A DNA stretch of 30,077 nucleotides from an uncultured Anaerotruncus sp. Its GTDB lineage: Bacteria; Bacillota; Clostridia; Oscillospirales; Ruminococcaceae. The position numbers and the translations under genes were made by a program. The stretch lies in assembly GCA_910586875.1 (NCBI GenBank), contig CAJUJI010000013.1, forward strand, positions 1 to 30,077. The letters are read 5' to 3'. Below are positions 25,293-30,077 of the stretch, piece by piece. Positions within the stretch are counted from its first letter, which is position 1, and every line of letters starts with the position of its first letter. The notes under the pieces were generated by a model. That model searched no databases and was not told where the DNA came from. It worked only from the letters and a program-made list of their open reading frames with translations.

Positions 25293-25434
25293 TCTGTTTT
25301 TTGTGATTTTCCGGCACTTTTCCGCAAATTTTTTGAAATTAGCCAATCTGCCGCATAAAACCTCTTGTTTTCTCAGGTTTTCTCACCATTTTTAGATTCT
25401 ATTTTCTATTTTGTTGCCAGACCACAGGCCGCAC
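25293..25434. other. AT-rich non-coding stretch upstream of the potABCD promoter
   Basis: No gene or conserved RNA is recognised. It is rich in short A and T tracts at roughly helical spacing, suggesting bent DNA or UP elements for the potABCD promoter. It includes a short direct repeat of TTTTCTCA about ten bases apart near 25368-25384. Confidence 0.4.
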
Positions 25435-25476
25435 TGCAAAAAGGAGAGCCAGCCCCGCGATCCGCGGGGCTGGCTC
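25435..25476 (-). terminator. Terminator of ilvE
   Basis: GAGCCAGCCCCGCG at 25446-25459 pairs perfectly with CGCGGGGCTGGCTC at 25463-25476 around a three-base loop. On the minus strand the stem is followed by TCCTTTTTG, a U-rich tail, so it is a rho-independent terminator for ilvE. It lies about 80 bases after the ilvE stop; a smaller CAACGC/GCGTTG hairpin lies between. Confidence 0.88.
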
Positions 25477-25558
25477 CTGCACACGCATGGCGTCCAACGC
25501 TAACGCGTTGTCACCGCGTGTGCTCTACGCTTCACATCTCAGCCCATAAACCATCCGT

Positions 25559-26623
25559 TTAGCAGCAGGGGGTGATCCAACCAAAGCGATCCTCCACCCG
25601 TCCCCACTGGATATCCGTCAGGGTATCATATAGCCTCTGACTGACCGGACCAATTTTATTCTCGTTGATAATCGTGGTGGTATCCCCACATTTGAGCTCG
25701 CCAATCGGAGAGATAACCGCGGCAGTACCGGTGCCCCACGCTTCCTCCAGCCGACCCTCACATGCTGCCTGTTCCAGCTCATGGATATCCAGCTTCCGTT
25801 CAGAAACCGGCATTCCCCAGTTCTTGAGCAGATCAATCACCGATTTACGGGTGATACCCGGCAAAATACTGCCGTCCAGCTCCGGCGTTACAATCTCGCC
25901 ATCGATTTTGAAGAACACATTCATGGAACCGACTTCCTCAACAAACCGGCGCTCAACACCATCCAGCCAGAGCACCTGCGAGAAGCCCTGCCGCTCGGCC
26001 TCCTCCTGTGCAATCAGCGACGCCGCATAGTTACCGCCGGTTTTGTAAGCACCCATACCGCCCTGTGATGCGCGAACATATTTTGTTTCCACATAGATGC
26101 GCACAGGATTGATGCCACCTGCATAATAGGCGCCGGAGGGCGAAAGAATCACACAATAGATATAGTTAGCGGACGGATGTACGCCCAGCACCTCTTGATT
26201 TGCGATGATGAACGGACGGATATACAAGGAGGTTCCTGGCGCAGAAGGTACCCAATCCTTTTCAATCGTGACGAGTTTTTTCAGGCCCTCCAACAACAGC
26301 GCTTCATCCAGCTTCGGAATGACCAGCCGTTCACAAGAGCTGTTCAGCCGCTTAAAATTCTCCTCTGGACGGAAGAACTGTATCTTCCCGTCTTCTGTGC
26401 GATACGCCTTCATCCCCTCAAAAATTTCCTGCGCATAATGGAAGCAGGAGGCTGACGGGTCCATCGGAATGGGGCCATATGGCACAATGCGTGGATCATG
26501 CCAACCCTTGTCCGCAGTATAATCCATCAAAAACATGTGGTCTGTAAACAGCTTGCCGAAACCCAATTTGCTTTCATCGGGCTTCTGGCGGGGGTGGTCG
26601 GTTAAGGTCACCTTGATTTCCAT
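25559..26623 (-). CDS. ilvE: Branched-chain amino acid aminotransferase IlvE
   Basis: A 354-residue PLP enzyme of fold type IV that exchanges amino groups between glutamate and the keto acids of leucine, isoleucine and valine. The PLP lysine is Lys194 in GAYKTGGNYAAS. SASCFHYAQEIFEGMKAYR (57-75), LYIRPF (133-138) and EEAWGTGTAAVISPIG are typical of the longer, group II BCAT subfamily. The start at 26623 follows GAGGAGTG; a further 25 open codons upstream overlap the promoter and are excluded. It has its own promoter and terminator and lies downstream of gdhA, whose product supplies glutamate. Confidence 0.96.
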   Translation of the reverse strand: MEIKVTLTDHPRQKPDESKLGFGKLFTDHMFLMDYTADKGWHDPRIVPYGPIPMDPSASCFHYAQEIFEGMKAYRTEDGKIQFFRPEENFKRLNSSCERLVIPKLDEALLLEGLKKLVTIEKDWVPSAPGTSLYIRPFIIANQEVLGVHPSANYIYCVILSPSGAYYAGGINPVRIYVETKYVRASQGGMGAYKTGGNYAASLIAQEEAERQGFSQVLWLDGVERRFVEEVGSMNVFFKIDGEIVTPELDGSILPGITRKSVIDLLKNWGMPVSERKLDIHELEQAACEGRLEEAWGTGTAAVISPIGELKCGDTTTIINENKIGPVSQRLYDTLTDIQWGRVEDRFGWITPCC

Positions 26624-26669
26624 AGTTGCAACACTCCTCATCATTACTACGATTTTATCAACAAATTTT

Positions 26670-26698
26670 ATTTTAGCACCGGAACCTAGCGATGTCAA
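26670..26698 (-). promoter_or_regulatory. Promoter of ilvE
   Basis: On the minus strand TTGACA (26698-26693) and TAAAAT (26675-26670) are separated by 17 bases. The predicted transcript starts near 26663 and has a leader of only about 40 bases. That is too short for a T-box or BCAA attenuator. Confidence 0.82.
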
Positions 26699-26722
26699 AA
26701 CTCTACAATAAGTTTGTGGATT

Positions 26723-26761
26723 CTAAACAAAGCTGCACAGCGCCCGCAGACGCTGTGCAGC
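26723..26761 (-). terminator. Terminator of gdhA
   Basis: GCTGCACAGCG at 26732-26742 pairs perfectly with CGCTGTGCAGC at 26751-26761. On the minus strand the stem is followed by TTTGTTTAG, a U-rich tail. It lies 20 bases after the gdhA stop and before the ilvE promoter, separating the two genes. Confidence 0.85.
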
Positions 26762-26781
26762 AATTTTAGCAAGGCACGCGC

Positions 26782-28134
26782 TTAATAAGCGACACCATGC
26801 CATTTCATCGCTTCTGCAACCTTGAGGAAGCCTGCGATATTCGCACCCATAACCAGGTTGCCTTCGTCGCCAAATTCACGCGACGCATTAAAGGAGTTGT
26901 GGAAGATCTCCTGCATAATCGTTTTAAGCTTTGCGTCTACCTCCTCAAAGCTCCAATTATAACGCATCGAGTTCTGGCACATTTCCAATCCACTCACCGC
27001 TACGCCGCCCGCATTGGACGCCTTTGCCGGTGCAAACAGCACGCCGTTCTTCTGGAAAATCTCAATCGCTTCCGGAGTGCTGGGCATATTTGCGCCCTCT
27101 GCAACCACTAGAACGCCATTATCAACCAATTTCTGTGCATCCTCTGCGCTGATCTCGTTTTGGGTTGCGCAAGGCAGCGCAATGTCGCACTTGATGCCCC
27201 AAATACCCTTGCATCCCTCGTGATATTCGGCGCCAGGAACACGTTTTGCATATTCGGAGATACGCGCACGCTCCACCTCTTTGATCTGCTTGATGACATC
27301 CAGCTTGATACCGTCCTTGTCATAAACATAGCCGTTGGAATCGTACATTGCAACAACCTTGCCGCCCAACTCATGCGCCTTCTCAACCGCATAAATTGCA
27401 ACATTTCCAGAGCCGGATACAATGATTGTCTTGCCTTTGACACTATCGTTTTTGAGGGTCTTGAGCATCTCCTCAACAAAATAGAGCAGGCCGTAACCGG
27501 TTGCCTCTGTGCGTGCCAGCGAGCCACCTGCTCCAACACGTTTGCCGGTCAGTACACAGGAATTGGTGTTGCTCAAGCGGTGGAATTGGCCATACATATA
27601 GCCGATCTCACGCGCACCGACACCCATATCACCAGCCGGTACATCGGTATCCGGTCCAATATGTTTCATCAGCTCGGTCATAAAGCTCTGACAAAAACGC
27701 ATGACCTCTCCCTCGGATTTGCCTTTGGGGTCAAAATCACAGCCGCCCTTGCCGCCACCCATCGGCAGCCCTGTCAGAGAGTTTTTAAAGGTCTGTTCAA
27801 AGCCCAGAAATTTGATTACCGATGCGCAAACCGATGGATGAAACCGCAGACCGCCCTTATAAGGACCAATTGCAGAATTAAACTGCACACGGAAGCCACG
27901 GTTCACCTGCACCTTGCCAGCATCGTCCACCCAAGGCACACGGAACTGTACAAACCGCTCCGGCTCAACCATCCGCTCAATAATCCCTGCATCAACTAAA
28001 TCCTGGCGTTTTGCTACGACTGGCTCCAAAGATTCGAGTACTTCCTTAACCGCCTGCAAAAATTCTGGTTCATTGGGGTTGCGCTTGCATACTGTCTCAT
28101 AGATTCCCTGCAAATAACTGCTTTTAAATTCCAT
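26782..28134 (-). CDS. gdhA: Glutamate dehydrogenase, hexameric type (probably NADP-specific)
   Basis: A 450-residue enzyme that interconverts 2-oxoglutarate plus ammonia with glutamate. GPYKGGLRFHP (90-100) and LPMGGGKGGCDFDP (123-136) hold the substrate and catalytic lysines; VPAGDMGVG has the catalytic aspartate near 169. The dinucleotide-binding motif is SGSGNVA (240-246), followed by a second strand ending AMYDSNG. Absence of an acidic residue at the strand end and the roughly 450-residue length fit the NADP-dependent assimilatory type, but cofactor choice is inferred. The start at 28134 follows GGGAGG eight bases upstream. It has its own promoter and terminator. Confidence 0.96.
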   Translation of the reverse strand: MEFKSSYLQGIYETVCKRNPNEPEFLQAVKEVLESLEPVVAKRQDLVDAGIIERMVEPERFVQFRVPWVDDAGKVQVNRGFRVQFNSAIGPYKGGLRFHPSVCASVIKFLGFEQTFKNSLTGLPMGGGKGGCDFDPKGKSEGEVMRFCQSFMTELMKHIGPDTDVPAGDMGVGAREIGYMYGQFHRLSNTNSCVLTGKRVGAGGSLARTEATGYGLLYFVEEMLKTLKNDSVKGKTIIVSGSGNVAIYAVEKAHELGGKVVAMYDSNGYVYDKDGIKLDVIKQIKEVERARISEYAKRVPGAEYHEGCKGIWGIKCDIALPCATQNEISAEDAQKLVDNGVLVVAEGANMPSTPEAIEIFQKNGVLFAPAKASNAGGVAVSGLEMCQNSMRYNWSFEEVDAKLKTIMQEIFHNSFNASREFGDEGNLVMGANIAGFLKVAEAMKWHGVAY

Positions 28135-28230
28135 TACAAAAACCTCCCGTTTTTATTTCGGGGGTCACACATTTTCGGCATAACCCTCAGATTTAACGCC
28201 AGCGCTTTAGCAGCACAAAGCTATGCTCTT

Positions 28231-28259
28231 ATTATAATAATCTTAGCGGGTTTTTGCAA
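28231..28259 (-). promoter_or_regulatory. Promoter of gdhA
   Basis: On the minus strand TTGCAA (28259-28254) and a perfect TATAAT (28236-28231) are 17 bases apart. The leader is about 90 bases and contains a small GCTTT/AAAGC hairpin. This promoter is divergent from that of rnpB, with about 50 bases between the two -35 boxes. Confidence 0.85.
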
Positions 28260-28311
28260 GAAAAATTTTTGAATCCTGCGTTTTTTCTTTTTGGGCAATC
28301 TGCACAGCCGC

Positions 28312-28340
28312 TTGACGAAATGTGCGCTTTGCGATACAAT
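28312..28340 (+). promoter_or_regulatory. Promoter of rnpB
   Basis: TTGACG at 28312-28317 and TACAAT at 28335-28340 are separated by 17 bases, five matches each to consensus. Transcription would start near 28347, which coincides with the 5' strand of helix P1 of the RNase P RNA. Confidence 0.88.
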
Positions 28341-28346
28341 AGATGC

Positions 28347-28706
28347 TGGAAAGAGGATTGGACAGCGGCGCGTCTAACAGCGTGAGGAAAGTCCGAGCTT
28401 CACAGGGCAGGGTACCTGCTAACGGCAGGCTGAGGCGACTCAAGGGAAAGTGCAACAGAAAGATACCGCCGCTGTATTACCAGAAGTTTTTCTGGCGAAC
28501 AGCGGTAAGGATGGAAAGGCGAGGTAAGAGCTCACCGGGGCGCGGGAGACCGCACTGCCATGTAAACCCTATCCGAAGCAACATCGACCGGGGCGATTTC
28601 GGCGGCCCGCCGTGTCCCAACAGATGGCTAGAGCTGCTGCGGCAACGCGCAGCCCAGAAAGATCGTTGTCCACGACAGAACTCGGCTTATAGATCCCCTT
28701 TCTACC
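28347..28706 (+). ncRNA. rnpB: RNase P RNA (catalytic RNA component)
   Basis: This is the ribozyme that removes 5' leaders from pre-tRNAs. Universally conserved blocks appear in order: GAGGAAAGTCCGAGCT (near 28380-28396), ACAGGGCAGG, TAACGGC, GAAAGTGCAACAGAAAG, AAGGATGGAAAGG, GAGGTAAGAGCTCACCG, TGTAAACCCTATCCG and finally GACAGAACTCGGCTTATAG. The 5' AAAGAGGAT and 3' ATCCCCTTT pair as helix P1. The GTAAGAGC/ACAGAA pattern and overall length of about 360 bases resemble the ancestral type A architecture rather than Bacillus type B, but a covariance model would be needed to class it. The exact ends are uncertain by a few bases. Confidence 0.97.
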
Positions 28707-28746
28707 AAACGCTGCATTGTCTAAAAGACCAATGCAGCGTTTTTAT
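28707..28746 (+). terminator. Terminator of rnpB
   Basis: AAACGCTGCATTG at 28707-28719 pairs with CAATGCAGCGTTT at 28730-28742 around a ten-base loop; the T run TTTT at 28741-28744 follows. This is a classic rho-independent terminator directly behind helix P1 of the RNase P RNA. Confidence 0.93.
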
Positions 28747-28763
28747 ATATAGTTAACCTGCCA

Positions 28764-28792
28764 GCATTTTTACCGCCGGACACGCATACAGT
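28764..28792 (+). promoter_or_regulatory. Sigma-E-like (sporulation, mother cell) promoter of bofA
   Basis: GCATTTT at 28764-28770 and CATACAGT at 28785-28792 are separated by 14 bases. In Bacillus subtilis the sigma-E consensus is KMATATT, 14 bases, CATACAnT; this site has six of seven and all fixed -10 positions. No sigma-A promoter of comparable quality precedes bofA. Transcription would start about 28799, just ahead of the GGAGGTG site at 28801-28807. Confidence 0.6.
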
Positions 28793-28813
28793 TATGCTAT
28801 GGAGGTGTTTGCG

Positions 28814-29074
28814 ATGTTCTCAACCATTCTTCTTACCGCTGGCGGAGTTGTCGGATTTCTGGTCTTTACCGCCTTAGTGCGCTCCGGTCATTTTTTCCGC
28901 ACCCTAATTTATACTGTTGTCACCGGAAACCTTGCTTTGCTTGGAACCGCGTGGCTAGGCGCCTTTTCCGGTGTATTGTTGGCGGTCAACCTATTTACTG
29001 TAGCGGTTGCTAGCATTCTTGGTGTGCCGGGTGTGCTTACTATGGTCATCTTAAAATTGCTTTTTGGCGTCTGA
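28814..29074 (+). CDS. bofA: BofA-family protein (SigmaK-processing regulator)
   Basis: An 86-residue small membrane protein with two to three hydrophobic helices. The C-terminal block NLFTVAVASILGVPGVLTMVILKLLF (59-84; note SILGVPGV) is the hallmark of the BofA family. In B. subtilis BofA sits in the mother-cell membrane around the forespore and keeps the SpoIVFB protease from activating sigma-K. The start at 28814 is preceded six bases upstream by GGAGGTG. An ATG at 28799 would place the ribosome binding site inside the gene and is rejected. A sigma-E-like promoter lies just upstream. Whether the sigma-K checkpoint exists in this organism cannot be told from the window. Confidence 0.85.
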   Translation: MFSTILLTAGGVVGFLVFTALVRSGHFFRTLIYTVVTGNLALLGTAWLGAFSGVLLAVNLFTVAVASILGVPGVLTMVILKLLFGV

Positions 29075-29085
29075 TCTGATATACT
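29057..29085 (+). promoter_or_regulatory. Possible promoter of the GNAT gene
   Basis: TTGCTT at 29057-29062 and TATACT at 29080-29085 are separated by 17 bases. The -10 box is good and the -35 box weak. It overlaps the end of bofA and would give a leader of about 35 bases, in which TTCCCCAA at 29087-29094 can pair with the TTGGGG ribosome binding site region at 29113-29118. Confidence 0.4.
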
Positions 29086-29126
29086 ATTCCCCAAAGGAAA
29101 AACGCATCACCATTGGGGGAATCAAC

Positions 29127-29555
29127 ATGGAAACGAAAATAAAACTGATTTCGGGAACTGAAGATCTAACCGACGCATTCTGGCTGCGCGAGCAGGTCTT
29201 TTCCAAGGAGCAAGGCTTCGCCAGTCCAGACAGCGATGCACACGACCCCGAAAGTACCCATATCGTAATTTATATTGCAGAGCAGCCTGCGGCAACTGGG
29301 CGCTTTTATCAAGAGGAAAATGGCACCTGTCACATTGGGCGCATCTGCGTAGCAAAGCAGTACCGTAAGCTGGGACTGGGCAAGGTTGTGATGGAGCAAT
29401 TAGAACAAGCCGCACACGCTCAGGGAATGTCACAGTTTCTGCTTTCTGCGCAGCTGTATGCGGTCCCATTTTATGAGCGTTGTGGCTTTGTGCCAACCGG
29501 AAAAAGACATATGGATGAGTTTTGCCTGCATGAGTGGATGGTCAAAACTTTGTAA
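29127..29555 (+). CDS. GNAT-family N-acetyltransferase
   Basis: A 142-residue acetyltransferase of the GNAT fold. The acetyl-CoA pyrophosphate-binding motif A is IGRICVAKQYRKLGLGKVVM at residues 70-89 (R80-K-L-G-L-G), and the C-terminal AQLYAVPFYERCGFVPTG block (108-125) is also typical. It resembles the ElaA/PhnO-like small GNAT enzymes, so the acceptor is probably a small molecule, but the substrate cannot be named. The start at 29127 follows GGGGGA; 21 further open codons upstream overlap bofA and have no ribosome binding site. It is 52 bases after bofA on the same strand and may be partly cotranscribed. Confidence 0.88.
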   Translation: METKIKLISGTEDLTDAFWLREQVFSKEQGFASPDSDAHDPESTHIVIYIAEQPAATGRFYQEENGTCHIGRICVAKQYRKLGLGKVVMEQLEQAAHAQGMSQFLLSAQLYAVPFYERCGFVPTGKRHMDEFCLHEWMVKTL

Positions 29556-29597
29556 AAATCCCCAAAGCATCTGTTGAAAACAAAAATTATACATGTG

Positions 29598-29636
29598 AAA
29601 AGCCCTGCAAGCATCTGATTTTGCAGGGCTTTTTTA
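29598..29636. terminator. Bidirectional terminator between the GNAT gene and the XRE regulator
   Basis: AAAAGCCCTGCAA at 29598-29610 pairs perfectly with TTGCAGGGCTTTT at 29621-29633, with TTTTTT on the plus side and TTTT on the minus side. It serves both converging genes: 42 bases after the GNAT stop and four bases after the XRE stop. Confidence 0.92.
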
Positions 29637-29639
29637 ATG

Positions 29640-29990
29640 TTAATCGGTTGAATCTATCTGACAATAATATCGCAATATCTCTATTAACAGCATTTGTTTG
29701 CGTGGCTCCAAACGGTTGAAATCCTCCTGGAAATCTTCCAGTAACCAAACTCGTTGATACGCCGATTCGGGCAAGAACGAAATGCCTGTCTCCTCTACCA
29801 ATCTGGCAATCGGAACATCCAACGCCCGCGCAATTTGTATCAAAATCCTTACATTTGGATAGTATAACCCCCTTTCCAACATGCTGATGTAATTCATGCT
29901 GCAGGATGCTAAATCTGCCAATTGTTTTTGGTTTAGTTTGCGTATTTTCCTATAGTTTCGAATTTGTTCGCCAATTGGTAACTCTCCCAT
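29640..29990 (-). CDS. XRE-family helix-turn-helix transcriptional regulator
   Basis: A 116-residue regulator. Residues about 6-62 are a Cro/C1-type HTH: IGEQIRNYRKIRKLNQKQLADLA, with recognition helix region SMNYISMLERGLYYPNVRIL. The remaining 50 residues are helical with a charged segment (EDFQEDFNRLEPRKQMLLIEILRYY in part) that could mediate dimerisation; there is no enzyme or sensor domain. The start at 29990 follows GGGAGGTGA; twenty upstream open codons overlap the promoter. The promoter holds a 12-bp palindrome, suggesting autoregulation. Its targets are unknown; the next gene lies outside the window. Confidence 0.9.
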   Translation of the reverse strand: MGELPIGEQIRNYRKIRKLNQKQLADLASCSMNYISMLERGLYYPNVRILIQIARALDVPIARLVEETGISFLPESAYQRVWLLEDFQEDFNRLEPRKQMLLIEILRYYCQIDSTD

Positions 29991-30008
29991 AAAATCACCT
30001 CCCTCTCT

Positions 30009-30037
30009 ATCATACCGCAAATTTGCGCATTTGTGAA
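30009..30037 (-). promoter_or_regulatory. Promoter and candidate operator of the XRE gene
   Basis: On the minus strand TTCACA (30037-30032) and TATGAT (30014-30009) are separated by 17 bases, five matches each. The perfect palindrome CGCAAATTTGCG at 30016-30027 lies inside the spacer, where a bound repressor would block RNA polymerase. Autoregulation is inferred from position and symmetry. Confidence 0.65.
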
Positions 30038-30077
30038 AATATTTTTGCAAAAAATATGTATTTTCTCAAATTTGTGA

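Noticed and set aside
27160..27999. 279-codon plus-strand open frame antisense to gdhA
   Set aside because: It is wholly inside gdhA, whose every motif is intact; the translation has no recognisable domain and no promoter or ribosome binding site.
1..30077. Mobile elements, CRISPR arrays, prophage genes or horizontally acquired islands
   Set aside because: No transposase, integrase, repeat-spacer array or abrupt change in gene style was seen; the window reads as core and metabolic chromosome.

Overview
The window looks like chromosome of an anaerobic, spore-forming Gram-positive of the class Clostridia, plausibly Oscillospiraceae/Ruminococcaceae-like. The reasons are a complete bacterial V-type ATPase operon in the Enterococcus hirae gene order, an anaerobic-type (Cbi) cobalamin gene set, a selenocysteine-containing SelD, a BofA-family sporulation protein, strong GGAGG-type ribosome binding sites and a Firmicutes-style polyamine ABC transporter. 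The species cannot be fixed from the sequence alone. I see no phage, IS element, CRISPR array, tRNA or rRNA gene.

Layout, left to right. (1) 1-367: AT-rich upstream region with a sigma-A-type promoter. (2) 368-8988, plus strand: nine V-type ATPase genes, ntpF-I-K-E-C-G-A-B-D, ending in a GC-rich terminator. The membrane ring subunit NtpK keeps the residues that bind Na+ in E. hirae, so the enzyme is probably a sodium pump or Na+-driven synthase. (3) 9101-10144, plus strand: selD, read through an in-frame UGA as selenocysteine at residue 18, with a SECIS-like hairpin just behind it. A shared bidirectional terminator follows. (4) 10182-21044, minus strand: eleven cobalamin genes, transcribed cbiET, cbiA, cobT, cobU, cobS, a cobU-like/cobC fusion, cbiB, cobD, cbiP, cobO, cbiC. 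They cover two late ring steps plus amidation, adenosylation, aminopropanol attachment and nucleotide-loop assembly. The early ring genes (cbiK/X, L, H, F, G, D, J) are not here. (5) 21104-25016, minus strand: potA-potB-potC-potD, transcribed toward the cobalamin genes with only a 59-base gap to cbiET and no clear promoter or B12 riboswitch between them. (6) 25017-25558: non-coding. It holds a near-consensus promoter, a roughly 240-base potentially structured potA leader, and the ilvE terminator. (7) 25559-28134, minus strand: ilvE and gdhA, each with its own promoter and terminator. (8) 28347-28706, plus strand: rnpB (RNase P RNA) with promoter and terminator. It is followed by bofA behind a sigma-E-like promoter, then a GNAT acetyltransferase. 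(9) 29640-29990, minus strand: a small XRE-type regulator with a palindrome inside its own promoter.

The most interesting items are the selenocysteine SelD that ordinary gene calling truncates, the unexplained potABCD leader with a possible RBS-masking pairing, the PotD protein that appears anchored by a C-terminal membrane helix instead of a lipid, the fusion of a degenerate CobU-like domain to a CobC-type phosphatase, and the sigma-E-like promoter of bofA directly behind rnpB.
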